DNA from: Sediminibacter sp. Hel_I_10
GTDB taxonomy: Bacteria > Bacteroidota > Bacteroidia > Flavobacteriales > Flavobacteriaceae
Assembly (NCBI RefSeq): GCF_000688335.1
Contig: NZ_JHZX01000001.1
Location: forward strand, 2,232,001 to 2,296,000
Direction of reading: 5' to 3'
Length of the DNA stretch: 64,000 nucleotides
The notes beneath the pieces were generated by a model that saw only the letters and a program-made list of their open reading frames with translations, had not been told where the DNA came from and did not search any database. Made by a program: the position numbers and the translations under genes. Of this stretch, positions 18,666 to 28,000 are shown piece by piece (the stretch's first letter is position 1; every line of letters starts with the position of its first letter).

Positions 18666-20228
18666 ATGATTAAAACGATCAAAAGTGACTTACCAGCGAG
18701 TATAGTCGTATTTTTTGTGGCATTGCCTTTATGCTTAGGTATTGCTTTAGCGAGTGGTGCACCTTTGTTTTCTGGACTTATAGCTGGTATCATTGGAGGT
18801 ATTGTAGTTGGTGCTTTAAGTGGTTCAAAAATCGGCGTGAGCGGCCCGGCCGCAGGTTTAGCCGCTATTGTGTTAACAGCAATAGGAACGCTAGGAGGCT
18901 ATCAAAATTTTCTGGTTGCCGTAGTGATTGGAGGGGCGCTTCAAATTATTTTTGGTCTTCTTAAAGCAGGGATTATTGGGTATTACTTTCCATCCTCTGT
19001 TATTAAAGGGATGCTTACGGGTATAGGTATTATTATTGTGTTAAAACAAATCCCCCATTTCTTTGGCTATGATGCTGAACCAGAAGGAGCAGACAGTTTT
19101 TTTGAAATGTCTGGGGAAAACACATTTTCTGCCATAGGGCATATTGCAGATAATATCACTTTAGGTTCAATGATTGTGGGTATTGTGGCATTGTCCATCC
19201 TGCTGTTATGGGATATTGTGCTTTCAAAAAAAGGAAAGGTTTTTCAAATCATTCAGGGGCCTTTGGTCGCCGTTGTTGTAGGGATTCTTTTCTACGTGCT
19301 TACAAAATCAAATGAGACCTTAGGAATAGATCCGTCGCACTTAGTTAGTGTTCCAGTACCAGATGATATCAATTCATTTTTAGGCCAATTTAGTTTCCCT
19401 AATTTTTCAGTAATTACAAATCCGCAAGTTTGGATCACAGGGTTTACCATTGCACTTGTTGCTAGTTTAGAAACACTGTTATGTGTTGAAGCTACCGATA
19501 AGCTTGATCCAGATAAAAATGTCACGCCTACCAATAGAGAGCTACTGGCTCAAGGAACTGGTAATATTATTTCCGGGCTTATAGGCGGATTGCCAATTAC
19601 TCAGGTCATTGTTCGAAGTTCTGCAAACATTCAATCGGGCGGAAAAACAAAAGCTTCTGCTATTCTTCACGGCTTTTTATTGTTGATTTCTGTAATTTTA
19701 ATCCCGACCTTACTTAACAAAATCCCCTTGTCTGTGTTGGCAGCAGTATTATTTATAGTGGGCTATAAACTTGCTAAACCGGCACTTTTCAAAAAAATGT
19801 ATGGCTTGGGCTGGAAACAGTTTGTGCCTTTTATAGTGACTATAGTGGGTATTGTCTTTACCGATTTGCTTATAGGAATAAGCTTAGGTTTGGCTGTAGG
19901 TATTGTTGTCATCTTGATAAAAAGCTACCAAAACTCACACTTCTTACACATCGAAGATAAGAGCGATGGAAAAAACAAGGTTAAAATGACACTTGCTGAA
20001 GAAGTTACCTTTTTCAACAAGGGCGCGATTCTCAAAGAACTGGATAGTTTGCCGAAGGATACTTACTTAGAGTTTGATGTTAGAAAAACCCGATATCTTG
20101 ATTATGATATTATAGAAATTTTAGATGACTTTGCCGTCAAGGCTGAAGAACGTAATATTGATATCAAAATTATTTCAGAAAAAGGTTCTGCTGAAAACCC
20201 TAAAAGCTTTGTTGAATTTTTCAACTAG
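18666..20228 (+). CDS. SulP-family inorganic anion transporter
   Basis: This 520-residue inner-membrane protein has the SulP/SLC26 pattern: a glycine-rich N-terminal core (PLCLGIALASGAPLFSGL, then GSKIGVSGPAAGLAAIV), many membrane helices, and the conserved segment ELLAQGTGNIISGLIGGLPITQVIVRSS. The last ~90 residues (VTFFNKGAILKELDSLPKD onward, abbreviated) look like a short STAS domain. SulP members carry sulfate or bicarbonate. The carbonic anhydrase gene 90 bases downstream favours bicarbonate uptake here, but this is inference from context. Confidence 0.9.
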   Translation: MIKTIKSDLPASIVVFFVALPLCLGIALASGAPLFSGLIAGIIGGIVVGALSGSKIGVSGPAAGLAAIVLTAIGTLGGYQNFLVAVVIGGALQIIFGLLKAGIIGYYFPSSVIKGMLTGIGIIIVLKQIPHFFGYDAEPEGADSFFEMSGENTFSAIGHIADNITLGSMIVGIVALSILLLWDIVLSKKGKVFQIIQGPLVAVVVGILFYVLTKSNETLGIDPSHLVSVPVPDDINSFLGQFSFPNFSVITNPQVWITGFTIALVASLETLLCVEATDKLDPDKNVTPTNRELLAQGTGNIISGLIGGLPITQVIVRSSANIQSGGKTKASAILHGFLLLISVILIPTLLNKIPLSVLAAVLFIVGYKLAKPALFKKMYGLGWKQFVPFIVTIVGIVFTDLLIGISLGLAVGIVVILIKSYQNSHFLHIEDKSDGKNKVKMTLAEEVTFFNKGAILKELDSLPKDTYLEFDVRKTRYLDYDIIEILDDFAVKAEERNIDIKIISEKGSAENPKSFVEFFN

Positions 20229-20317
20229 CTGTCATATTGTAAATCTCAACTGAGATCAATTGAAGTATCTGCTGAAAGATAGGATACTCTCAGAAAATTA
20301 ATTTAAAAAACACAATT

Positions 20318-20944
20318 ATGAATTTAAATAAAGTTTTTGAAAATAATGAAATTTGGATTAAAGAAAAACTGGCTAAGGATACTAATTATTTTGAAGAATT
20401 AGGGCAAGGTCAAAATCCTGAGTTACTGTTTGTAGGCTGTTCAGACAGTCGAGTAACTGCAGAAGAACTCATGGGGCTAGGACCAGGCGAAGCTTTTGTA
20501 CATAGAAATATTGCTAATATGGTAATTAGCATAGACCTAAATGCGATGTCTGTAGTGAATTATGCCGTAGAACACCTAAAAGTGAAACATGTAGTGGTTT
20601 GTGGTCATTACGCCTGTGGAGGGGTTAAGGCTGCAATGCAATCTGCAGATTTGGGTATTCTCAACCCTTGGTTGCGTAATATTAGGGATGTGTACCGTAT
20701 GCATCGTGATGAGCTAAATGCTATTGAAGATCAAGAAAATCGATATGATCGACTTGTAGAACTAAATGTCCAAGAGCAGTGCGTTAACCTCATTAAAACT
20801 GCGGTAGTTCAAAAGGCAGCTAGACAAAGAGGTTTGGTTGTGCATGGTTGGGTGTTCGATGTTCACACTGGTAAGTTAATTGATCTCAAAATTGATTTTG
20901 AGAAATATCTTAAAGATATCATGGAAATTTATCACTTAGATTAA
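20318..20944 (+). CDS. beta-class carbonic anhydrase
   Basis: This 208-residue cytoplasmic zinc enzyme interconverts CO2 and bicarbonate. The zinc ligands and catalytic dyad of the beta class are visible: Cys41, Asp43 and Arg45 in GCSDSR, and His97 with Cys100 in CGHYACGG. The length matches the family. It directly follows the SulP transporter gene on the same strand, a pairing expected for bicarbonate supply to carboxylating enzymes or for pH control. A hairpin beyond its stop separates it from the convergent cvpA gene. Confidence 0.94.
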   Translation: MNLNKVFENNEIWIKEKLAKDTNYFEELGQGQNPELLFVGCSDSRVTAEELMGLGPGEAFVHRNIANMVISIDLNAMSVVNYAVEHLKVKHVVVCGHYACGGVKAAMQSADLGILNPWLRNIRDVYRMHRDELNAIEDQENRYDRLVELNVQEQCVNLIKTAVVQKAARQRGLVVHGWVFDVHTGKLIDLKIDFEKYLKDIMEIYHLD

Positions 20945-20956
20945 TCCCACACAATA

Positions 20957-20988
20957 CTAAAGACTGCTAGAAATGGCAGTCATTTTAG
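20957..20988. terminator. probable bidirectional terminator between carbonic anhydrase and cvpA
   Basis: GACTGC (20962-20967) and GCAGTC (20976-20981) form a stem, flanked by CTAAA (20957-20961) and TTTAG (20984-20988), which also pair. It lies between two convergent genes and reaches into the cvpA stop codon. Confidence 0.5.
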
Positions 20989-21521
20989 TTCTCTTCAGTT
21001 TCGGTGTCGTCTAACAAATTTAGAGTGTCATCATCTTTCCCCTTATTGATTATGCTAGGAAAGATCATTGGTGCCAATTGTTTTACAGGCTTGTAAAGCA
21101 CAGCATCCTCCAGATCCTCTTTGTCGGTAAATGGTATGGTATCATTCATGTTTTCAAACACAATAAGAATGATACTTAGAATCAACCCAATTTTCAACAC
21201 CCCAAAAACACCGCCAAGTAACTTGTTGAGAATGCCCAGTGCGGCAAAATTAGCAAGTTTCGTTAGAGCTTTCCCTGCCAGTGCAATGATTAAAACAATA
21301 ATGACAAAGGTGACGGCAAAGGCCACAATATCAATATATTTCTCATCCCAATCTACCTTGCTCGCTAAAAACCCCGCCGCATAGTCGCTAAAGTGGATGG
21401 CGCCGTAGACTCCGGCAATCAATGCCACTAAAGACGCCACTTCAACAAAAAGGCCTTTCATAAAGCCTCTTATAAGACCAAAAAGCAAAAGTGATGCGAG
21501 AACAATATCAATGATAGCCAT
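20985..21521 (-). CDS. CvpA-family membrane protein
   Basis: This 178-residue protein has four hydrophobic segments (IIDIVLASLLLFGLIRGFMKG at the start, VASLVALIAGVYGAI, IVAFAVTFVIIVLIIALAG, VFGVLKIGLILSIILIVF). The first carries the CvpA hallmark of an acidic residue followed by GLIRGFMKG. CvpA proteins are inner-membrane proteins linked to colicin V production and stress tolerance in other bacteria. The molecular role is unclear. The C-terminus is short and acidic. A -7 element (TAGGTTTG on the minus strand, 21550-21543) sits just upstream. Confidence 0.82.
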   Translation of the reverse strand: MAIIDIVLASLLLFGLIRGFMKGLFVEVASLVALIAGVYGAIHFSDYAAGFLASKVDWDEKYIDIVAFAVTFVIIVLIIALAGKALTKLANFAALGILNKLLGGVFGVLKIGLILSIILIVFENMNDTIPFTDKEDLEDAVLYKPVKQLAPMIFPSIINKGKDDDTLNLLDDTETEEN

Positions 21522-21603
21522 GGGTTAAAGCATTGGTGTAAGCAAACCTACATTATTTTTATGATTTAAAATAGCTAACGACAAAATAGCGGAAATAGTT
21601 TAA

Positions 21604-21611
21604 TAACTTTG
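21604..21611 (+). promoter_or_regulatory. candidate -7 element upstream of the 118-residue gene
   Basis: TAACTTTG matches TAnnTTTG, 75 bases before the ATG at 21687. No TTG is seen at the expected upstream position, so the call is partial. Confidence 0.35.
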
Positions 21612-21686
21612 AAATCAAATTAAGAACGAATCCCGAAACGGCTTCAATATAATAGAAAAAAAACACCGCTTTTGCGGTAAAAAGAT

Positions 21687-22043
21687 ATGTCTAGAGACGA
21701 ACAATTAAAACAAAGATGGACTTTGATAGTAAAGAAACTTTCAGCTCAATTTGCCGATGGAGATCCATTAGATTTAGATGGCATTATTTACCTCATTGGA
21801 GTGCAGGAGTTGGGCCAGCTTGATCGTAAATTTAAAAAAGATCAAAAGCTAGACCTCATGCACATTGCTATTTGTAAGCTACTCATGCCTTATGGATATT
21901 ATGAATTTGATTATGTAGATGAAGAAGGTTGGCCGCATTATATTATGAAAGAACAGCTGCCACCACTAAAAGCGGGTGAGCAAAGTGTCTTGATGAAAGA
22001 TGCCATCGTTAATTATTTTTTAGAGACCCGTTATATCGAGTAG
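21687..22043 (+). CDS. conserved small soluble protein, unknown function
   Basis: This 118-residue protein has no signal peptide or membrane segment and looks cytosolic and mostly helical, with a charged N-terminus (SRDEQLKQRWTLIVKKLSAQF). The pattern LDLDGIIYLIGVQELGQLDRKFKKDQKLDLMH (abbreviated) and the aromatic segment YGYYEFDYVDEEGWPHY resemble a conserved hypothetical family that I recall from flavobacteria, but I cannot name a function. It is separated from pheS by the structured element at 22052-22146. Confidence 0.65.
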   Translation: MSRDEQLKQRWTLIVKKLSAQFADGDPLDLDGIIYLIGVQELGQLDRKFKKDQKLDLMHIAICKLLMPYGYYEFDYVDEEGWPHYIMKEQLPPLKAGEQSVLMKDAIVNYFLETRYIE

Positions 22044-22051
22044 AGGTATCT

Positions 22052-22146
22052 GGGCGTTACCACAAGGGTCGCGCTCTCGGCAGTCGCTTTAAAGTTGCTC
22101 TTTGTGCAACTTTAAGAGCTTCAACAAATGCCTCCATCGCTAACGC
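22052..22146 (+). repeat. structured intergenic element, possible dispersed flavobacterial repeat
   Basis: The ends pair: GCGTTA at 22054-22059 is the exact complement of TAACGC at 22141-22146. Inside, ACC (22059-22061) can pair with GGT (22067-22069), and a 10-bp perfect hairpin TTAAAGTTGC / GCAACTTTAA (22089-22098 and 22106-22115) has a 7-base loop. The start GGGCGTTACC and the following AAGGGTCG look like a palindromic element that I recall being scattered between genes in flavobacterial genomes. Only one copy is in this window. It is not a standard terminator, since no T run follows. Confidence 0.6.
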
Positions 22147-22164
22147 AAATCTAGATAAAATTCA

Positions 22165-22172
22165 TAAATTTG
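22165..22172 (+). promoter_or_regulatory. candidate pheS -7 element
   Basis: TAAATTTG matches TAnnTTTG and lies 40 bases before the pheS ATG, directly after the structured element. The -33 TTG is not evident. Confidence 0.4.
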
Positions 22173-22212
22173 CCCCTCATTATTAGGTACTGGAAAAAAT
22201 TCAGCACAAACC

Positions 22213-23232
22213 ATGATAGATAAGTTAAAGGAGCTCATTTCAGAAGCAGAAGCATTTTCGGCACAATCCAAAGAAGAGGTTGAGGCATTTCGTATAAAAT
22301 ATTTGGGCAAGAAAGGGTTACTCAATGCCTATTTTGCTGAGTTTAAGAATGTGGCCAATGATCAAAAGAAAGAATTTGGGCAAACCATAAACAAGCTCAA
22401 AACTACTGCAGAAGAACGTGTCAATACCCTCAAAGAAGAATTTGAGAGAAAAGAAGAAGTTAAAGGGATTTATGGTGATTTATCCAGACCGGGAGAACCA
22501 CTTGAGATTGGTGCTCGCCATCCTATTTCCATAGTAAAAAATCAAATTGTCGATATATTTTCTCGCATTGGGTTCAATGTTAGTGAAGGTCCAGAGATTG
22601 AAGATGACTGGCATAATTTTACCGCCTTGAACTTGCCAGAATACCATCCGGCGAGAGATATGCAAGACACCTTCTTTATCCAAACCGATCCAGATGTGCT
22701 ATTGAGAACCCACACAAGTTCTGTACAAGTGCGTTATATGGAAAATAATAAACCACCCATTAGAACAATTTCTCCAGGGCGTGTTTATAGAAATGAAGCC
22801 ATTTCGGCCCGTTCACATTGCTTTTTCCATCAAGTAGAAGGGTTGTATATCGATAAGGATGTGAGTTTTGCAGATCTTAAACAAACCCTACAGTATTTTA
22901 CCACAGAAATGTTCGGTAAAAGTAAAATACGTTTGAGACCTTCATATTTTCCGTTTACAGAGCCAAGTGCAGAGGTAGATGTCTATTGGGGCCTAGAGAC
23001 CGAAACAGATTACAAGATGACCAAAGGTACGGGTTGGCTTGAAATTATGGGATGCGGTATGGTAGATCCTAACGTGCTAGAAAACTGTGGTATCGACTCT
23101 AAAGAATATTCTGGTTTTGCTTTTGGTATGGGGATAGATCGTATTGCCTTACTACTGCACCAAATTAGTGACATTAGATTATTAAGTGAAAACGATGTGC
23201 GTTTTCTAGAGCAATTTAAGAGCGTGCTCTAA
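22213..23232 (+). CDS. pheS: phenylalanine-tRNA ligase alpha subunit
   Basis: This 339-residue protein is the catalytic alpha subunit of phenylalanyl-tRNA synthetase, which charges tRNA-Phe in the cytoplasm with the beta subunit (pheT, not in this window). The N-terminal coiled coil (residues ~1-80) is followed by the class II core with HPISIVKNQI, the motif 2 region SPGRVYRNEAISARSHCFFHQVEGL (abbreviated here as the SARSH...FHQ block) and motif 3 GFAFGMGIDRIALLLH. The length is typical. It has its own probable promoter and a strong terminator, so it is a single-gene unit. Confidence 0.96.
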   Translation: MIDKLKELISEAEAFSAQSKEEVEAFRIKYLGKKGLLNAYFAEFKNVANDQKKEFGQTINKLKTTAEERVNTLKEEFERKEEVKGIYGDLSRPGEPLEIGARHPISIVKNQIVDIFSRIGFNVSEGPEIEDDWHNFTALNLPEYHPARDMQDTFFIQTDPDVLLRTHTSSVQVRYMENNKPPIRTISPGRVYRNEAISARSHCFFHQVEGLYIDKDVSFADLKQTLQYFTTEMFGKSKIRLRPSYFPFTEPSAEVDVYWGLETETDYKMTKGTGWLEIMGCGMVDPNVLENCGIDSKEYSGFAFGMGIDRIALLLHQISDIRLLSENDVRFLEQFKSVL

Positions 23233-23255
23233 AATTTGCGACTTTATAAATAGGT

Positions 23256-23284
23256 AAAAACCGATAGCTATCGGTTTTTTTTAT
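23256..23284 (+). terminator. Rho-independent terminator after pheS
   Basis: A 12-bp perfect inverted repeat (AAAAACCGATAG at 23256-23267, CTATCGGTTTTT at 23268-23279) runs into a T tract 23 bases after the pheS stop. Confidence 0.85.
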
Positions 23285-23364
23285 TTAACATTCATTTAAC
23301 TTCGATTGGTTCGGGGAAAACCGAACTAAGTTTAATTTTGCAAAACAGTATTGAAAATGGGATA

Positions 23365-23847
23365 GTGTTGGATAAAGAAAAACAAAGATTAGTAGAAAAA
23401 TTGGGCGTCATGTTGGAGCAGAAAGAGCAATTGGCTCCAGTTGCGGCACGCATTTTATCCTTTATCATCTTAACGGGCAAAATCGGTACAACTTTCGAAG
23501 ATTTAGTCTCTAATCTCTGCGCCAGCAAGAGTACAATTTCAACGCATTTAAATCATTTACAAGATTTAAAAAGGATCAACTATTTTACTAAAGCGGGTGA
23601 TCGTAAAAAGTATTTTACCATTAATAACGACATGATTGTTCAAGGTATTGATGAGATGATGCGGTCTTGGGAGACACAAAAGGAATTGCATTCTGAAATA
23701 AAGATATACAAAGAAAAAGCTAATAAAAGTGTTACTGATCAAGGTTCAAAGTTTGATTTAGAATTTCACGATAATTATATAAAATTTTTGGAAGAGGCCA
23801 CAGAATCGATTTCCAAGTTAAGATCAAAAATCACTAAAACCCACTAA
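23365..23847 (+). CDS. GbsR/MarR-type transcriptional regulator of the efflux operon
   Basis: The protein has about 160 residues from a GTG at 23365; the next codon is TTG, and a TTG at 23338 is a longer option. The longer start overlaps a TAATTTTG -7 element (23333-23340), so the shorter one is preferred. A winged helix-turn-helix lies at about residues 30-95 (TFEDLVSNLCASKSTISTHLNHLQDL, abbreviated), followed by a helical C-terminus likely used for dimer contacts. It fits the GbsR branch of MarR-like regulators. It stands 12 bases before an RND efflux operon and probably represses it in a ligand-responsive way; that role is inferred from position. Confidence 0.8.
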   Translation: MLDKEKQRLVEKLGVMLEQKEQLAPVAARILSFIILTGKIGTTFEDLVSNLCASKSTISTHLNHLQDLKRINYFTKAGDRKKYFTINNDMIVQGIDEMMRSWETQKELHSEIKIYKEKANKSVTDQGSKFDLEFHDNYIKFLEEATESISKLRSKITKTH

Positions 23848-23859
23848 ATTACTCATACA

Positions 23860-24987
23860 ATGAAAAAAAATAACCTCCATATTTTATCTTTATTCGTTTT
23901 GGTTGCCCTAGCGGTGAGCTGCGGAAGTAAGGATGAAAAGCCGTCTCAAGCGCCTCAAGGTCCTAAATCTTTTGAAGTCACTGAGATTCCAACAAAAACT
24001 GTTGTTGGTTACACCATGTTTCCAACCAGTATAGAGGGTATTGTCAATAGTGAGGTACGCGCTAAAATATCAGGATACATTACAGAGGTATTGGTAGACG
24101 AAGGTCAAAAAGTACGAAAGGGGCAAGTGCTATTTAAGTTAGAGACACAATCTCTTAACCAAGATGCCGCAGCCGCAAAAGCTAATGTCAATGCTGCTCA
24201 GGTGGAAGTAGATAAGTTGAAACCTTTGGTAGAGAAAGATATTATCAGTGAGGTTCAACTAGAAACCGCTAAGGCGCAGTTACAGCAAGCGCAAAGTGCC
24301 TATAGCGGCATTGCAGCAAATATAGATTATGGATCGATCAAGAGTCCTGTAGATGGTTATGTGGGAAGTATAAGATTGCGAAAAGGAGCTTTGGTAAGTC
24401 CGTCAAGTCAAGAGCCTTTAACTATAGTTTCAGACATTAGTAAAGTTTATGCCTATTTTTCTATGAATGAGAAAGAGTATCTCGATTTTATTCAAAATGC
24501 AGAGGGCGAGGGACTTGATGAGAAAATAGAGAAAATGCCAAAGGTAAGTTTGATATTAGCTAATGGAATGACTTACGAAAATGAAGGCAAGATTGAGACC
24601 ATTAATTCTCAAATAGATATGAATACCGGTGCGATTACCTTTAGAGCTGTTTTTGAAAATAAGAACAGACTCCTTACAAATGGTAATAGCGGAAAGATAA
24701 AAGTTCCAAAAACCTATGATAACGCTATAATTGTTCCCAAAACCTCAACTTACGAGCAACAAGGAAGTACCTATGTGTATCAAGTAAACCCAGACAGTAC
24801 CGCGGTATCTGCAGGTATTACTATTAAAGATGAAGTAGATGCTGTATATGTGATTTCCGAAGGTATTAAAGAAGGAGACCTCATTGTTGCAACCGGCATC
24901 TCAAAATTGAGAGGCGATACTAAAATTATCCCTAAGAAAGTACCTTTTGATAGTATTGCAAAACCTACTAAAACGGTATTTAGATAA
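23860..24987 (+). CDS. RND efflux periplasmic adaptor (membrane fusion protein), lipoprotein
   Basis: This 375-residue protein has a lipoprotein signal ending in LAVSC (Cys21). The adaptor plan follows: a split lipoyl domain (SGYITEVLVDEGQKVRKGQVLFKL and later IKSPVDGYVGSI, abbreviated), an alpha-helical hairpin between them, then beta-barrel and membrane-proximal domains ending near EGIKEGDLIVATGISKLRGD. It bridges the inner-membrane RND pump and the outer-membrane channel. Both partners follow immediately, which makes a complete AcrAB-TolC-like set under the upstream regulator. Confidence 0.93.
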   Translation: MKKNNLHILSLFVLVALAVSCGSKDEKPSQAPQGPKSFEVTEIPTKTVVGYTMFPTSIEGIVNSEVRAKISGYITEVLVDEGQKVRKGQVLFKLETQSLNQDAAAAKANVNAAQVEVDKLKPLVEKDIISEVQLETAKAQLQQAQSAYSGIAANIDYGSIKSPVDGYVGSIRLRKGALVSPSSQEPLTIVSDISKVYAYFSMNEKEYLDFIQNAEGEGLDEKIEKMPKVSLILANGMTYENEGKIETINSQIDMNTGAITFRAVFENKNRLLTNGNSGKIKVPKTYDNAIIVPKTSTYEQQGSTYVYQVNPDSTAVSAGITIKDEVDAVYVISEGIKEGDLIVATGISKLRGDTKIIPKKVPFDSIAKPTKTVFR

Positions 24988-25008
24988 CCAACTGAAGTTT
25001 ACGAAACC

Positions 25009-28000
25009 ATGCTGAAATTATTTATAGAACGCCCAGTACTGTCTACAGTAATCTCCATAATCATTGTGATTTTAGGAGTGTTGGGACTTACGGCTTTACC
25101 AATAACTCAATATCCAGATATTGCGCCACCAACGGTTACCGTGAGTGCTACTTATCCTGGAGCTAACGCCGAAACCATTCTAGAAAGTGTGGTTATTCCT
25201 CTTGAAGAGCAAATTAATGGTGTAGAGGGAATGACCTATTTAACCTCTAGTGCATCAAATACAGGTGTTGCTTCAATTACGGTATTTTTTGATCAAGAAG
25301 TAGACCCAGATATTGCAGCGGTAAATGTTCAAAATCGAGTGGCGCGAGCAAACTCATTATTACCGCAAGCTGTTTTACAAACGGGTGTGACTACTCAAAA
25401 ACAGCAGAACAGTGCGTTAATGTATATGTCATTTTACAGTTCCAATCCCGATTACGACGATACTTTTATTCAAAATTATTTAAAAATTAATGTCATTCCA
25501 GAACTCCAAAGAGTAAATGGTGTAGGAAATGTTAATGTATTTGGGTCTAAGGATTATGCAATGCGAATCTGGATCAAACCAGAAAAATTGGCGGCTTATG
25601 GTCTCATTCCATCAGATGTTACGGCGGCTCTAAATGAGCAAAGTTTGGAAGCAGCTGCAGGGTCTTTGGGGGAAAATGATGGCAAAGCCTTCAGTTATGT
25701 TATCAAATATAGTGGCCGATTTAAAACCGAATCACAATACAGTGATATTGTTATTAAGGCTTTAGGTGGTGGAAAATTTCTTCGACTAAAAGATGTTGCA
25801 GAAATTGAACTTGGTGCACAGTCTTATACTGGTGGTGGTGCAACCAAAGGAAATCCTGCGGTTAACTTAGGGATTTTTCAAACCAAAGGCTCAAACGCAA
25901 GAGATATTATTTTAGAGATTGAACAGCGTTTAGAGGAAATCAAAGCAGAATTACCTGCTGGAGTTGAAATATTTGTGCCTTACAATACCAATAATTTTCT
26001 TAACGCGTCTATCGAAAAAGTGGTTAGCACGCTGGCCGAAGCATTTTTACTAGTGTTTTTAGTGGTATTTATATTCTTACAGGATTTTAGATCGACATTA
26101 ATACCTGCCATCGCTGTGCCGGTATCTATCATCGGGACGTTTTTCTTCCTCAATTTATTTGGCTACTCTATCAATCTACTCACCTTGTTTGCATTAGTGC
26201 TCGCCATTGGTATTGTTGTAGATGATGCCATTGTAGTGGTAGAGGCGGTGCACGCCAAAATTGATGAGGGTGAAAGTGATGTTAAGAAAGCAACCTTAGA
26301 TGCGATGCACGAAATTTCTGGGGCAATTATCTCGATTACCTTGGTCATGGCAGCTGTATTTATTCCGGTGACCTTTGTACAAGGTCCAACAGGAGTTTTC
26401 TATGAACAGTTTGGTATAACGCTTATTGTGGCTATTGTAATTTCTGCAGTGAATGCACTAACCTTGAGCCCAGCATTATGTGCTTTATTTTTAAAGGGAC
26501 ATGATGAGAAACATGAAAAATCAAAGTCATCTTATATTCAAAGATTCTTTAAGGCATTTAATAGAGGCTTTGATGCGACCACAAAAAAATATGGGCGATC
26601 AGTTCATTTCTTATATCGCAATAAATGGATCACGGTGGTCATTCTGTTATTGGCTGTAGCCGGAATTTGGTGGTCCTCTTCTGTAGTTAAAACTGGTTTT
26701 GTACCAGATGAAGATAGAGGTATTATCTTTTTGAACGTAGAGCTCCCTCCAGGGTCATCTGTAGATAGAACACATCAAGTTAATGAGGAGCTATATAATA
26801 AATTGGTTCAAATACCCGGAGTAAAGGCGGGTTCTATTATTGAAGGACGAAGCTTTTTAGGAGGTGAAGGGAGTAATAATGGACTTGGATTTATTAGATT
26901 GGATGATTGGGAAGATCGTGGAGCAGACTCACTTTCCGTAGAAAGTATCACTGCAAAAATGTTTGGAGTTGCAGCGCAAATTCCTGAGGCAAATATTGTA
27001 TTTTTTGCACCTCCAAGTATACCAGGATTTGGTAGTTCGGCAGGAGTAGAGGTGAATTTATTGGATCGCTCCGGGGGTAGCTTTTTGGAATTAGATAAAG
27101 TAAACCAAGAATTTATTGGTAAACTGTCGCAACGTCCAGAAATACAGTATGCACAATCTTCTTTTAACACAAAATATCCACAATATGAACTTGAGATTAA
27201 TGTGCCATTGGCCAAAGAACTTGGAGTTCCCATTAGCAGTATTTTTTCAACTTTACAAGGATATATAGGAAGTGTATTTGCTGCCGATTTTTCAAGGTTT
27301 GGAAAGCAGTATCGTGTGTATGTACAAGCGTTACCAGAAGATCGTGCAGAAAAAAGCGATCTCAATCAATTGTACGTACGTACAGGAAATGGAGAGATGA
27401 CACCTATCACGTCATTTGTATCCCTTAAACGGGTGTATGGCCCCCAATCTGTCACCCGATTTAATCTGTTTAACTCTACAAAAATTACAGCTGCAACCAA
27501 TCCTGGCTTTAGTTCAGGTGATGCTATTGCAGCAGTAGAGGAAGTTGCGCAAAGCTTGCCGAGTAATTATACCACAGCTTATTCAGGACTAACTAGAGAA
27601 GAGGTGAGCGCAGGTAATCAAACTACCACGATTTTCTTATTATCATTGGTATTTGTTTACTTTTTATTAGCAGCTCAGTACGAGAGTTACCTTATCCCAT
27701 TGTCGGTAATTTTATCCTTACCTCTTGGTGTTTTTGGTGCCTACGTTGTTACGCAATTCGCAGGATTACAAAACAACATCTACTTTCAAATTGCCTTGAT
27801 CATGTTATTAGGGCTTCTAGCTAAAAATGCGATTTTGATTGTAGAGTTTGCTCTGCAGCGGCGCCGTCAAGGAGAATCTATTTTAGACGCTGCTGTTCAT
27901 GGGGCCGAAGCACGTTTGCGTCCTATTTTAATGACATCATTTGCCTTTATTCTTGGGTTAATGCCTTTGGTTTTAGCTAGTGGTGTTGGTGCTGCTGGTA

